From positions 1 to 40,969 of the forward strand of contig JADNRX010000460.1 of NCBI GenBank assembly GCA_015501595.1: DNA of 40,969 nucleotides, given 5' to 3'. Under the pieces are notes generated by a model. It was not told the DNA's origin. It saw nothing but the letters and a program-made list of their open reading frames with translations, and did no database searches. This document shows, in pieces, positions 1 through 11,044 of the stretch; the first letter of the stretch is position 1, and each line of letters opens with the position of its first letter. Source of the DNA: Hymenopellis radicata (lineage: Eukaryota > Basidiomycota > Agaricomycetes > Agaricales > Physalacriaceae). Position numbers and translations under genes: made by a program.

Positions 1-375
1 TTCAGCGGAGACAGAAACACCGGGCGCTAGACAGGACAAATGAAGTGGGATCAAATGGAGCGTTAACGGCATGAGATGCCGTGTCAGAACGGCCTGTGAC
101 GATGCTTGGGAGGTCCTCCTTGTGTCGTCCATGTTATAATTTGAGCGTGGGGCGGAGTAGGGAGTCGTCTACGGAAAATGTAAGCTGTACATCGAGGAAG
201 GCGACCTCGTGACATACGAAGCGTTTGAGGAACCCCGCCATTCCAAGGTGTACATGCACCCGAACGGCGCCACATAGCCATTTGACATTAATTTGACATC
301 AGACATGGTACGGAAACCAAGTCTTAAACCAAGTCTTTTCAGCTCGTGTTGTCGAGTACGTTCCCTTCTGCCACC
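1..375. other. 5' edge, no gene assigned
   Basis: No reading frame here looks like a real gene. A short direct repeat (accaagtctt, twice) lies about 30-60 bases before the start codon at 376, where a promoter and 5' untranslated region would be expected. Confidence 0.3.
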
Positions 376-1578
376 ATGTCGAGCGCCTCTGAATTCTGCA
401 TTCCTGCTAACCCAGACCTCACCGGTATAGGCGTCCGGGTTGCTATGTACGCTCAAAACATTCTCAGCTTTGTACCAGCCGTTTGGAAGCTTAACGATAG
501 ACGTGTGTCCACCAGCGAGCTTCAGACGCTGGAGGCTCAGTCGTCGACTATCCTGATAACGGGGTTCGCCATACTAATCTCTGCCATCATCCAAGCCACG
601 ACGACTGCTGGCCTCTCAGATTTCCACGCCATAGTCGTGCTGAACCTTAGCTGGATGAACAACACGAGCCTGTTCATCTATCTATTGCTGTTCACTCACC
701 ACGTCGCTGAGAGGCTTCACGACGCAGAAAAAGCCGATCCCTCCTCGTCCTCAACTTCCATCGCTCCCTCCGATCCCTCCTCGTCCCCAACTTCCATCGC
801 CCCCTCGCACTCACCGCTGCACAAGCGCATTATGATGCGTTGGGCTCTGCTTCGAATGCGATGCTCTGATGCTCAAGTTCCGAGTGCAAGGGTGATTGTC
901 ATCATCGGATCACTCCATCTTTCCGCGATGGCTGCAGTGGGTGTATGGCTCTGGAGTCATCCTCTCGCGTTCGGAAATTCAGACCCATGCACCCTCTCCG
1001 TTTCCACTGTCATCCTCGGTGGAAAAATACCCATTGGCTCAGCGGCGTTGCGTGCATGGTCAATCCTGATCTACGCGTTACTCCTCATACCGGTCGTGAA
1101 TCTTGTTTTCCCAATCCTCCTACTCGCAATTCCTTATATCATTTTTGACCGTGGTTCCATCATCAAGCTTACGAAAGGAATGGCACCCAACGCGCTGCTT
1201 CGCAGGACTCCCATATATATTGGGTTTTCCATCCTCCTTGCAATCAATGTCATCTTTATAATCAACACTGAGCTGCAGTTATCTTGGAATCGAGCCTTAC
1301 GAGCCCAGGGTGACGACGACTGGACGTTCGGCCAGACTCTTGCGGTCGGTCTTCTCTTCCTACCGCTGCGCGATATTGTTGAAAGTATTGTTGACCGATG
1401 GGAGATTCAGAGGTCGAAGGAGGAGGCACAAAAGGAAAGGATGAGGAAGGAGGAGGACGAACGAAAGGAAAAGACGAGGGAGGAGGAGGCGGCGCGGAAA
1501 GAGAGGGAGCAAGCGCGCAAAGAGCAAATAAGAGCAAAGGAGGAAGAAAGGATGAGGAATTACACTGGATACGTGTAG
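376..1578 (+). CDS. Uncharacterised Agaricomycete multi-span membrane protein with charged coiled-coil tail
   Basis: Single uninterrupted frame of 400 residues. The ATG at 376 sits in CCACCATGTC, a good eukaryotic initiation context; the in-frame codons upstream are not ATG. The N-terminus (CIPANPDLTGIGVRVAMYAQ) matches a family I know as expanded and uncharacterised in Agaricomycetes. Hydrophobic segments lie near residues 55-80, 85-108, 170-195, 225-262, 275-298 and 315-335, so about six to seven membrane spans. A Ser/Pro-rich stretch near residues 124-147 contains a 12-residue tandem duplication (DPSSS..TSIAPS twice). The last 60 or so residues are almost all K, R and E and should form a cytoplasmic coiled coil. 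No function is known to me. It looks intact and is one of the few ordinary genes in the window. Confidence 0.8.
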   Translation: MSSASEFCIPANPDLTGIGVRVAMYAQNILSFVPAVWKLNDRRVSTSELQTLEAQSSTILITGFAILISAIIQATTTAGLSDFHAIVVLNLSWMNNTSLFIYLLLFTHHVAERLHDAEKADPSSSSTSIAPSDPSSSPTSIAPSHSPLHKRIMMRWALLRMRCSDAQVPSARVIVIIGSLHLSAMAAVGVWLWSHPLAFGNSDPCTLSVSTVILGGKIPIGSAALRAWSILIYALLLIPVVNLVFPILLLAIPYIIFDRGSIIKLTKGMAPNALLRRTPIYIGFSILLAINVIFIINTELQLSWNRALRAQGDDDWTFGQTLAVGLLFLPLRDIVESIVDRWEIQRSKEEAQKERMRKEEDERKEKTREEEAARKEREQARKEQIRAKEEERMRNYTGYV

Positions 1579-3296
1579 AAGAAGCCGGCGCTTGGGGGAT
1601 ACGAATGATTGGTTATTATATGGCAGTAATTTTGTAACAAAAGATTTGGCGTCATATGGTAGTAAGACAAATCAATTTTCTGTTAAGACGAGACGGCCGC
1701 CAAGAAGATGACAGAAACTACAAAGCGACAGACACGCGACGATCCGCACGGCGAGCTGAAAAGCCAACTTGCAATCCTAGTCGGGCGGCGGGAAGGTGAG
1801 GGATGCTCCTCTCCTGCGTAAGAGACACCTCAACGCGTCCGACGGCGAGGACTATACGCATCGCGCAGGAGTCTCCCTGTCTTTGCAGCTCTGACCTCGG
1901 CTACCTTAACACCCCTTGCCATCGTTCTCCTTGATCGCAAGAGTAGCCGCCCTTCACGCAGGCATTGACACCCCACGTAGTCGCGGTTAGATGACACGGC
2001 GATGAGCAGGCCCCAGTCCAAACGCACGTACATGCATCTCCGTAGACTCCATCAAGATGATGTTCGCGGTCCATGGGCATAGTTGACACGAGGCGTGACG
2101 GGATGGATGAACTGGAAGGGGAGAGAGAGGATGGATGGCGGGTGTCGCCGATACACCGACATCGGGTGGAGACCGGGTGACGAATACACCCATATTCACG
2201 CCCCTTTCGGACGGCAGAGCAGGACGACATCACCAGTACATGACTCTACATATGCCGTTCGGCGGCAGTCAATCCAACAACTGCTTTACAAGGCCACATC
2301 TTTGGTATGGCATTGGGAGGAGTAACGGGAGGGCGGCATCTGCCCATTAAATACGTCGGTGTCGTAGTTCTCGGCTCAGGGAACTTCGAGAATAGGCGTG
2401 AAGATGGCGGCGGAGGGACAGATGGACAGGACCCGACACGTCAGCATTGGCCGCGAGTAGGAGCGGCTGTCGCAAGGACTGATGGAGTATAAGAATCATG
2501 ACAATGGATCGTGAAGAAGGGCGTCCCATACAGGATGTCACTTGGCGGTGTCCGTCCCCAATATGAACCGCAAGCATTTCTGAAATGACCTGGGAACGAC
2601 AATTATTGTAATATGGTCATGATAGTCGGATAGGTGGAGAACCCATCCCATCACCATGAGCCAACGGAGAGATTTCTATGATACGGGGATAGCCATGTGC
2701 GACGGAAAAGACGCGGACGAGTTGGCAGAGAGGCGCCGATGCGCAGCGTTAGGTATCGAGGAGCGCTGTCATACAGAATTAATTCAAAAAGTAGAGCCTG
2801 AAAGAAGACGACAGACTTTGTTAATGGCGCAATTTCTCCTCTTGCCCCGTCTATCAACTTCTCAAGCAAAGTTATAATCCATCTCGGCGACCACTAAATA
2901 TCCAGGAATCCCCATTGAAGCCGCATGCGATTCCCAGGAGGACGGAGGCGAAAGTGGGGGTGTGAGGAAAAGGCAGAGTCAAAGCAGTTTGTAAACACTG
3001 TTTAGTGTTCACAATTAGCCAGTTTAACAAACATGCAAGGAGATACCATTCTGCAGCCCGCTATCGGATTAGCCGACGATTCTGCGACTGGTGCCTGCCA
3101 TGCTGGATCAGCAACCCGCCTAAAGATTTCTTTCCCTCCACAATTAGAGCGTGACAGGCCGGTGCCGGGTCAACAACTACTATTTCGTTCGCAATCGACT
3201 TGGAGGCGAGGTCGAGCTGGAAGCGTGAAGGAGAGTGCATGCACACTGTTTAAGCCAATGGCATTTTGGCAGAAACTTAAAGGATCTGGGTGGGCA
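1579..3296. other. Intergenic stretch, nothing recognised
   Basis: About 1.7 kb without a convincing gene. Short open frames exist (for example 2656-2877 on the plus strand) but show no family resemblance, splice structure or conserved motif that I can see. Confidence 0.3.
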
Positions 3297-4045
3297 CGGG
3301 TGTGACAGAGTCAGGTGAGGTGACTTGCTCACAACTTCCGAGCGCCGCGCTTACCCTTTCCTCCTGCCATCACTGTGTTTTTTTATCGGAAGACTTGCGG
3401 ATCTCTTTTCTGGGGCTCCATATTGGACGAGCTCCGCCTCCCTATTGACCCTCCTGTTTGGCTTCTACGCGCCGTTTGGACTTGCTTCGGCCGACATTCA
3501 TTTCTGAACAGTGTCACAACTAACCTGAGAGGCTTCGACGCCGCCTCCAACTAGCTTGGAAATGGCACCTTCTTGAGACTCATTCCGAAATGTAAGTCTT
3601 CCCGCTCATCTCGGCGCTTATACTCTCTAGTAGGACGTCTATCTCGATCAGGTCGAAACTTCAACCGCGCGGTACCGCGTGTATAAGGCTTTGCTACCAT
3701 CGCAATGGAGAAGTAACGAATATAGTCATTGTCAAACATCTTGATGCACGCATGGTCTAATTTACGTAGACCAGTACGGAGTAGTCATATGGAATGGTTC
3801 GAAGTGTGGCCCGGCGGCGCAGGTGAATTTTTGTTCTCGACCTTTCAACATCATTGCTTATGCTCAGATACGTACCCTTTAGGTACCTTTTCGCATGTTG
3901 CAGATAAAAATTCACCAGTCTGTTCATTTCTTCTTCGGATAGTCGGAGCGGGCGTAGATCAGAACGATGTGGCGTTAATGACAAAGATAGGTCATCATCG
4001 CGCTCCGCATGGCGAATGCAAGCGGTTAGTGTGGAGGCTGTTTGG
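3297..4045 (+). repeat. Dispersed repeat, continuous copy
   Basis: A non-coding repeat of about 0.75 kb. The first part (from CGGGTGTGACAGAGTCAGG at about 3297 to about 3650) is matched by 13386-13730. The next part (3654-3775) is matched by 18443-18546, the next (3775-3870) by 20673-20763, and the last (3944-4045) by 21255-21387, all in the same orientation and order. Similarity is clear but imperfect, so the copies are old. No inverted or direct termini were recognised and the element class is unknown. This copy is the reference that reveals how the second copy was broken up. Confidence 0.7.
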
Positions 4046-4337
4046 CCGACGATCATTCAGACTTGTTCCATCTCCCGGACTTGTTTCGTCTGGCCTACTA
4101 ATCGGTAACTTCGTCTGACCGCGAAATTTCCAGCCCGACGCCTGACATTCGACTCATGCGGTAGGTATCGCTCCAGCTTTCCTCTACCAATGTGGGCTAT
4201 ACGATAGGCAATGTTAGGTTTTGCTGCTTTGAGGTTCAGGTAGTAGAAGTGGCCGTACTAAGAGCGCAGTGCTGACAGCGGTCTCCATCAGCTCATGACT
4301 CAAGCCAAGCGATGGCATCGGGGAGCTCTCAAGCCGA

Positions 4338-4343
4338 TATAAA
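4338..4343 (+). promoter_or_regulatory. TATA-like box upstream of the first seven-helix gene
   Basis: TATAAA within GATATAAAGG, about 40 bases before the ATG at 4380. Position and sequence fit a core promoter with a very short leader. Inferred from sequence only. Confidence 0.4.
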
Positions 4344-4379
4344 GGGGATCCATCTGTTCAAGATCTTAATCCCCCGCTC

Positions 4380-5861
4380 ATGTCCAACTCGATAATCACC
4401 ACAGATGATTTACGCCGAGTGGTTGAACAGTGGAGCATCATAGGCGTTCTTCCTGTAGTTATTGCAGGTATTGCTTGGGGTACGTTACGCATCCTTCCGA
4501 CTCCCGAGACGCGACGTTCACGATTTTCAGCTATCGTGCTAGCGTGTTTTGTTGTGCTTCTTATTGTGCACACCCGGAGGAAGCGGCAAGTCGAAGGACT
4601 GATAAGCTAGGCTTTGAGTCTGATTCATGCACCTCGTCAGGAAACGCGGGTCGCTTGTGATCTCCATTTTCTCAACGATGTTTCTTCTTGTTTCTTTCCA
4701 GTATGCCGTCTTGTTGTTCATGTTCGTCGTCGCTCTACGGGATCTCCGACTCTTCCTGCTGGTCCTTGGGGACGAAGATAATATCTCGTCCGCGGCGCCG
4801 GGCCACACAGCCAATCTGGATGGCAGCACAAGGGATGTGATAATAATCACCGCTTCCTCCGCATCGTGGCTTCTTATGGTGAGCGGGATGTCGATTATGC
4901 AATACCTGTCTGCTCACGCAACGGTTTCAAGATCCTGTTCGGTGATTTACTGGTCCTCTGGCGGGCTTGGCAACTCTCAGTACATAATTCGACTGCGAAG
5001 CGAATCTTGATCGTCCCTGGTGTTGCCTTGCTATCCTACATCGGTACCTATCTTAGGACTTGGAGTAACTGAGGTTCACTGACGTGCACCCTTTACTAGG
5101 CACAATCCCTGTCGTATTGCTCTGCCAGTCGAGGACCCCCCCTTCTATAATTTCGTTCTCTGGATCCTGCGGCCGAAAGGGTCTCGTGAACTGGTGCCTG
5201 TCGCTACTATCCAATCTGACATCAACCTGTGTTATCGCATACATTGGCTGGTGAACGAATTTCGAAAGGCGTTGCCGGAGACAGTCGCTGATCTACTGCA
5301 GGAACCATCGGACCGCAATGAGGACACTGTTCTCTTCGATGGGGCGGCGATCCGTTGCTGAGAAGATTCTCAGATTACTCGCCGAGTCCGGTTTCATATA
5401 CTTCTTAGTCAACGTGAGGAGCTCTTGTCTCTTTCACACAGGCGCTGCTCACTAACATGGATGTTGGCTAGATGATAGTTATTGTAACAGCAATATCTCA
5501 GGAGTCGACGCCGGAAACATATAGCGTGAGCCATCCTGCCCTATATTCCTTCTTGCTATTGTGGCACCCTGTGTCGGAGTGAGTCTGAGGAACGGTACTT
5601 CCGGCCTATGCTCACGGTGCTTTACAGGTTTTTGTACCCATGGCCACACATATTGTTGTACTCCTCTATGGATCGCTTTGGGACAAAATGGCGGAGCACA
5701 GTCAGCCTTCAGCGAGCAATCGCGTAACTAGATCAATACAGTTCGCGAGAGTGCCAAGGAGGATCTCATCGGAAACCTCACTTGCCTCCGCGGAAATTGC
5801 GCCGCAGGACATCGGGGCGGTATCAAAAGAAGAAACTTTGAATCGTAATGTCCACCAATAG
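4380..5861 (+). CDS. Seven-helix membrane protein, Agaricomycete family (paralogue 1, exon 7 damaged)
   Basis: Exons, placed by comparison with the paralogue at 11045-12444: 4380-4479, 4531-4585, 4641-4878, 4932-5043, 5100-5250, 5302-5413, 5472-about 5525, 5628-5861. Exons 2, 4 and 6 have the same length as in the paralogue. Family hallmarks are LVLWRAW in the third helix region and RILRLLAESGFIYF-type sequence (here KILRLLAESGFIYF) entering the sixth. Intron 2 starts GC (GCAAGT) where the paralogue has GTAAGC, so it is either a GC-AG intron or a decayed donor. Exon 7 is suspect: the donor homologous to that of the paralogue, near 5578, would break the frame. An in-frame junction after TATAGC at 5525 drops about 17 residues of the last helices. 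Probably a decaying gene. Function unknown; the topology is receptor-like, but that alone does not show signalling. Confidence 0.6.
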
Positions 5862-6432
5862 AAGGCCGTGGAGGCGATGTAGCTGTTTTCTTCTGCAAAA
5901 GTGTTTATTAGAACGGGGAGTTTGTCTTCGAACATACGGAAAGAATCCCGAACTGAGGTACAAAGTCACCAGCTGGAACGGTAGGTCATGTCCGGAGGAA
6001 GTGTAACATGGCCGCCGAAAACCACTGACCAGACAGGCGGACTTCATAGGCTCGCTAGCCTCTCCGTCAACTCTAACATATCATCATGATATATCTCTAC
6101 GATTCGAGGTGTTAACAATTTGCAAGCCTCGCATAGTGTTCCTCACATCAGGTGCCAACCATGAGAAATTCGGGTTGTAGTACGAGGATCCTATGCGCTC
6201 TATTCATGTACGTTCTAAGCTACACATGCAGGATGTTCCTTCGATGACATGACACTGCAGTGAGGATGCCAATGGGCATGTATATCTGACTACCAAGAAA
6301 TGAGAACAATTAAACCATCTGTGCGGACGAAACGTGCAATAAGAAGAAAAGCCGGATCCAATATCGAGTATGCCATTCTCCCAACCGACTTCTTCATCGT
6401 CCGAGGCATCATCTTCATCGACATTCTGGAAG
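5862..6432. other. Spacer, nothing recognised
   Basis: Lies between the end of the seven-helix gene and the stop codon of the minus-strand ankyrin-type remnant. No family, RNA gene or repeat was recognised. Confidence 0.3.
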
Positions 6433-7108
6433 TCACAATTGGTACGGACCCCACGTTTTGTCACGGCTCAGCCCCAGCCGCTTCCTCACCAACGAAAACC
6501 TGAAATCATTCCTACATTCCGGCAATGCCATAAAGTCAGGATCTTCTTCGAAGTCATGTTCTTGCTCCCGATGCTCCTCCAGCGCGTTGTGTGTGATCGC
6601 ATCGAGCACGTTCTCCACCTCGCCACCGACCTCGAAGAACTCTTCCGTTTTCTCTGCGAATCCCTCTGTCTGCACATACGAGTTCAACGTCTTTGCGTTG
6701 AAGTTCCGTGGTGGCGTGAGCCGGAGAAACTTCCAAGCGGCTTCGAAGACCGCCGTGTACGCGTCGTAGAAGGGGCGGCTGACTCCACCCTCGAGTTCAT
6801 CGTAAACAAAGGACGGGACGAACTGGCAGTTTATAATGAAGTTGGGATTGCGCAAAACATCATCGTTCTCGAATGCAAAGTCGGACATATCGGGCATCAT
6901 GTCCATGGCTAGGCTGGCTTGTACTATGGTGGCGAATCATGAGAGAATGGAGGGTCCGTCGGGAAAGAGACACATACTCTCGAGCAGGAGTCTCATGCGA
7001 GGAGACAGATAGCCGCCCGTGCACCCGTTGCAGGTGCAGCCGTATTTCTGCCTCGCAAGCGCGATTTTGGAAAGAGGAGGGCGGCAGAGGGCACATTCTG
7101 AGCTGATT
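6433..7108 (-). pseudogene. C-terminal domain of a basidiomycete ankyrin-type protein (5' truncated)
   Basis: Two exons on the minus strand, 7108-6978 and 6917-6433, joined across a GTATGT...CAAG intron of 60 bases. The first carries a Cys pattern, SECALCRPP...KYGCTCNGC, then GGYLSPRMRLLLE. The second continues with PNFIINCQFVPSF and SRPFYDAYTAVFEA and ends ALPECRNDFRFSLVRKRLGL. From memory this order (Cys-rich turn, SPRM, FY.AY.A.F, LP.C.ND.EF) is the C-terminal domain of ankyrin-repeat proteins common in Agaricomycetes. Nothing like the ankyrin repeats is found upstream in frame, so this is a fragment or heavily decayed gene. Function unknown. Confidence 0.45.
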
Positions 7109-7218
7109 CTGCGACTACATCAGACATGGTGGTGGGTTGAGAGTTGGTGAGTTCCCACGGCGACCGAAGAATTTCTACATGAGGCCGAACCTGAACGCGT
7201 GTCTATATAGCATAATAA

Positions 7219-7560
7219 CGATGCTGCTGCAAGTCCTTCCAAGCTGGTTCGTCGTCATTGTCCATGGCGTACGGCAGCTTCGAGCAGATAGTTTGGGCTG
7301 CGCGCTGCAGGTCGTCGTCTAATACTAGGAGCTGTGTGGCGAAAAGGACGGTCAGGACGCGGTGACAACCCAGGGAATGCCTGCCTGGAGAAGAACAGTG
7401 AGCGGTCCCAGACGAGCGAGCTGTTCGGAAGGCCAGCTGGGACTCTTGTCGAAGAAACGAAGTCCCATGAACGATAGTTGTGGCGTTGTTCAGAAGGCGA
7501 ACAAATTGACGCGTTCCTCCGACTGGACAAGGTGACCTCGTGACAGACGCGTTCCTTGGT
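7219..7560 (-). pseudogene. Upstream scrap of the same ankyrin-type gene
   Basis: On the minus strand the codons read QLLVLDDDLQRAAQTICSKL followed by PYAMDNDDEPAWKDLQ, which I associate with the linker just before the Cys-rich C-terminal domain in the same protein family. It lies in the right order and orientation relative to 6433-7108, but stops intervene (after HRYYAI), so the two parts do not form one frame. A related scrap on the other strand is at 8726-8830. Confidence 0.35.
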
Positions 7561-7624
7561 AAGCAGCGGTATTTAGGGTTAGGGCTTTAGTCTTTCCTCT
7601 TGCTTTCCTCCATCTAGTGCTTTG

Positions 7625-7633
7625 CATATGCTT
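7625..7633 (+). repeat. 9-bp target-site duplication, left (CATATGCTT)
   Basis: CATATGCTT directly flanks the foldback element and recurs exactly at 8455-8463. Confidence 0.85.
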
Positions 7634-8454
7634 ACTAAATGCAATTCACCCAGCACCGGTGCCGTCACGTGCTCCGGCAACTGCCGTGCGAGGGTTCGAT
7701 TCACCCCGATGTTTTAGTTGTATTTTAGTATATCACCACTGCACGCCCCATCGTAAAGATATATAGCATAATTCTACTTCGAAAATCATGTATCTTAGTT
7801 TTCCAAGTCATCTGGGCCTCACCGGCATGACCGACCAACACTTCTGCGTTGCAGACGGGCGACTTGCCAAATCGGGACATCGCGTGAATTTCCTCTAAGT
7901 CAACGTTCGGACTGTAACTACCGGGGGACTGTGTTCTAAGTGAGGTTAGGAGTGGAAAGTGTAGTATGAAGGTAAGCAAGATACTGAGTGTAGAAATTCT
8001 TTATCCAAGATCCTCGGAACAGCCTTTGTGTGGTTATGGACTCAGGACTTGTCCAAATCCAGACAGCGTCTACATCAGACTTTATAAATTTCTGCACTCA
8101 GTAGTATCTTGCTTACCTTCATACTACACTTTCCACTCCTAACCTCACTTAGAACACAGTCCCCCGGTAGTTACAGTCCGAACGTTGACTTAGAGGAAAT
8201 TCACGCGATGTCCCGATTTGGCAAGTCGCCCGTCTGCCACGCAGAAGTGTTGGTCGGTCATGCCGGTGAGGCCCAGATGACTTGGAAAACTAAGATACAT
8301 GATTTTCGAAGTAGAATTATGCTATATATCTTTACGATGGGGCGTGCAGTGGTGATATACTAAAATACAACTAAAACATCGGGGTGAATCGAACCCTCGC
8401 ACGGCAGTTGCCGGAGCACGTGACGGCACCGGTGCTGGGTGAATTGCATTTAGT
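7634..8454. mobile_element. Foldback / Mutator-like non-autonomous element, 821 bp
   Basis: Two arms of roughly 350-370 bases are near-perfect reverse complements: position x pairs with 16088-x without gaps from 7634/8454 to at least 7979/8109. They join through a central spacer of about 100 bases. Ends read ACTAAATGCAATTCACCC on both strands. Flanking 9-bp direct repeats are identical. Long inverted repeats with a 9-bp duplication are typical of Mutator-like elements. No transposase is present; both arms encode the same 84-codon open frame (7725-7979 minus, 8109-8363 plus), which is most simply a by-product of the duplicated arm. One visible arm difference is GTAACGC/GTGACGC-type single substitutions. 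The near identity of the arms implies recent insertion or arm conversion. Confidence 0.8.
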
Positions 8455-8463
8455 CATATGCTT
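8455..8463 (+). repeat. 9-bp target-site duplication, right (CATATGCTT)
   Basis: Exact copy of 7625-7633, marking the right edge of the foldback element. Confidence 0.85.
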
Positions 8464-8725
8464 CAACTTTCTCCTCTGTCTCACACGCGTAAAAAAGCCA
8501 CCTGGTCAGCTCATCATCTCCCACAACTGCGCTATGATCCCGCTGCCTAACCCGAGATGTCGTTATTTTATCTGCGGGGGAGGAAAGATGAACGGTGTCT
8601 AGCGTGCGTTATCCTCTCCGCATTGCTTTCTGGACTCTCCGCTGACCACTATTTCGGGGAAAACAGATGTATCGCACCGCCGCCTGTTTGCCAGCGCCTA
8701 GGCAGGAAACTAAACCGCTGACAGC

Positions 8726-8830
8726 CCGCGTGGATGCGTTCACCTCACCGCGTCCCGCGACATACAGCTCCTAGTATCGGACGCCGACCTACAACGCGTA
8801 TATGGCCTCGTCTCCTCTCCGAGCAGGACC
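8726..8830 (+). pseudogene. Scrap related to 7219-7342, opposite strand
   Basis: The bases CAGCTCCTAGTAT.GGACG, then GACCTACAACGCGTA, resemble the reverse complement of the QLLVLDDDLQR segment at about 7300-7340. A CACCGCGTCC stretch precedes both, with about ten bases lost between. Too short and broken to code. It shows that a second copy of the ankyrin-type gene once lay on the plus strand here. Confidence 0.35.
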
Positions 8831-10402
8831 AAGCTGTAGGACACTGTCGGCTTGGACTATATGCCCTTCCTGGCGTGGAGGACCTGGACATATCAAACCG
8901 GGGAGACGAACAGAGCGTAGCGCGTCAGACCAACAGCATCTAGATGACGATGAGAGTATGCGCTAACGAATAGCCGGACGCGGCTGTTTTGGTGAGCGCA
9001 GAATTTGCTTACATTATCGATGCTTAACGTCGTGCCAGCATACTTTCTCGCTGTCCGTCCTTCTCTTACGATGCTATCGATACTCCGTCGGCTCAGTATA
9101 CATCGCGTTTTCGGCAAGGGATCTTGATTGACGGGGAATTATGCATTGTGGCACCGAATCATGACATGTGTGCCGTCCATATAGGTTCCAATTCCAAAGT
9201 CGCTGCTGCTCCCGTGCCCTATCTCCTGCACGAGAATGAGGGCTGGCCGCTGTCGTTCAATGCATGTCGAATGAGCGGACACGATGGCGTCTTTCCTTCT
9301 ACCTGCCACGGATGGTGAAAGGTGAGTTTACCAACCTCGTCTTGTTGTCGTCCCAGCTTCGCGTGATGAAAATAATAACTCAGCTCACTTCGACGCACTG
9401 CGCATGAGACTAATTTCTTGTTTACTCTGATTCTTTTATTTTTTTTTGTCGTTCGGGAATCTGACAATTGTTTTCAGAGGTGTGGGCATGGTAGGACTCG
9501 TGGTGCTTCGAGACAACATTATTCTCCTTTTGAGGTTCGTGTTGCCTCTTGGCTTAGGCCACCAGACTCACCTTCATTTCCATTTAGAACTGGAGTTGGG
9601 ACTAGTTACGTTCGCAATGGATATCCCCGCCACTATGGCTCTATCGAGTCGTCAGCCGAAGAGGGATAAGCGACATCTCGCAGTGCTTGTCTAGTCGCTT
9701 ACACTCCATTGGTTGCCGTTCCTCGCGCGAAAAGGCTTCACTCGGGATACGCGGATCTCTTGGCTCATGTCCTTATTGGTAGTTCCAGAATAAAACGGAC
9801 GCGCTATGCCGTCTACGGTATTGGAGTCTTCCACCTTGGCAGCGCCGCGCGCCTCCCATTTGGGTGTAATCCAACGTGCATGCCACGTGGTGGGCTGCTC
9901 TGCTGTTGATCGAACGCGGCTTGGAGGTACGAGAAACCTTGCTGCGTGAGGAGGATGTTTCTGACGTTGATGTAGCTGTTCTTGCTCGTCGTGCGGCCCT
10001 CTGCGTGTTTACTGATGACGCCGTTACAGGTACTAGTGCATGAAAAAACTAGTCAGGTATGCTGTGGCGCAGGTAACATTCATTTCTCGATCTCTCAATA
10101 ACGACGCTCAAGTTCGTCTACGTACTTTATAGACATCTCCACGCTTTCATGAGTGTTATAGATAGATCTCTGTCGGCCTGCTCATTGCATGTTGCGATAA
10201 CAGCCGTCTTTCGATCTGCAAAAGCTATCGTCCGAACATTCGATAAATTCATTGTTCACTCGTCACTAGCTCTACTAGATTGTATAAATGGATAGTTTGC
10301 TATACCGTGCAAATAAAACGAGTGGTCCGAGCATAACGGCCTTGTACACTACTGAGGATTGGGAGCTTGAACGTGAGGATCCAGAATCTCTTTCGACACG
10401 TC
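8831..10402. other. Gene-poor stretch, nothing assigned
   Basis: About 1.6 kb with only short open frames. A hydrophobic frame at 9446-9694 and a frame at 9709-9909 have no recognisable domain. Probably decayed sequence. Confidence 0.3.
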
Positions 10403-10710
10403 CTAAATGCCTTGCGGCACACTTTCCGGCGATTCGAGTGAGGCCTCTGGAGAGATATGACTCACTGTAGCAAATCGTATTGACGTGGGTAGGTGATTAC
10501 GCGTGGAGAGGCCACTATGCTCCGATATCGTGTCCCATAAGGATCCATATATGAGTACAATGATATGCGTCGCCATCGGGACTAAGGCCTGGGAAGTATA
10601 AGTACATGCTAGGAGAATCGCTCCTCAGACTTACCCCGACGTAGATTGTGATTTGCACGAAGACACTCGCAACAACATTGCCTGCGCTGTACGTCGAAGG
10701 AGGGAGAGAG
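10403..10710 (-). pseudogene. 3' fragment of a third seven-helix paralogue
   Basis: The minus strand carries the last two exons of the seven-helix family: about 10710-10637 (SAGNVVASV...ITIYVG) and 10588-10403 (ALVPMATHIIVLIYGSLWD, ending SPESVPQGI and a TAG). They are split by a GTAAGT...CCCAG intron at 10636-10589, the same junction as in the paralogue at 11045-12444. The upstream exons are absent and the sequence runs into an unrelated low-complexity GA-rich stretch. It lies directly downstream of the intact paralogue in the same orientation, which suggests a tandem duplication later truncated. Confidence 0.65.
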
Positions 10711-10850
10711 GGCGGAGCGAGCGAACGACAGAGCTGGATGAGCGACGTCCGAACGACCGAGCGGGCGAAAGACGCGTCGGAAAGAGAAAAGAGGGCCGCA
10801 ACGTTGTAGGCACAAAGACACTCGCAACAACATTGCCTGCGCTGTATGTC
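10658..10850 (+). repeat. Direct duplication of about 40 bases around a purine-rich insert
   Basis: The segment with ACACTCGCAACAACATTGCC at about 10665-10698 recurs at about 10812-10850, with CTGCGCTGTAYGTCG after it in both. About 110 bases rich in GAGCGAGCGAACGAC-type purines lie between. It falls where the third seven-helix fragment loses homology, so it probably marks the break point. Confidence 0.55.
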
Positions 10851-11044
10851 GCCGCGTCGTCCAAGCCTTCTATACATCCGCTACACACTATAGTTCAAGA
10901 TCACCTTGACTCCACGAATGAAATCTGCGTGTTATCCTGCGCCGATAAATACAAATGTGCTATGCGTGATGAGGTTCGCAAACTAATGAACATTGGAATC
11001 CGAAGTCTCTTTCGACACCTCCGGTATGTCCTGCAAGCCGTCTT

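Noticed and set aside
4586..4640. Treating the GC at the start of intron 2 as proof of a dead gene.
   Set aside because: GC-AG introns are functional in fungi, so it is noted as odd but not taken as a lesion on its own.
7571..7585. Two TTAGGG units, a possible interstitial telomere.
   Set aside because: Only two units (TTAGGGTTAGGG) with no array around them.
7725..8363. Two identical 84-codon frames as a duplicated small gene.
   Set aside because: They are mirror images in the arms of the foldback element, start at non-ATG codons and show no domain.
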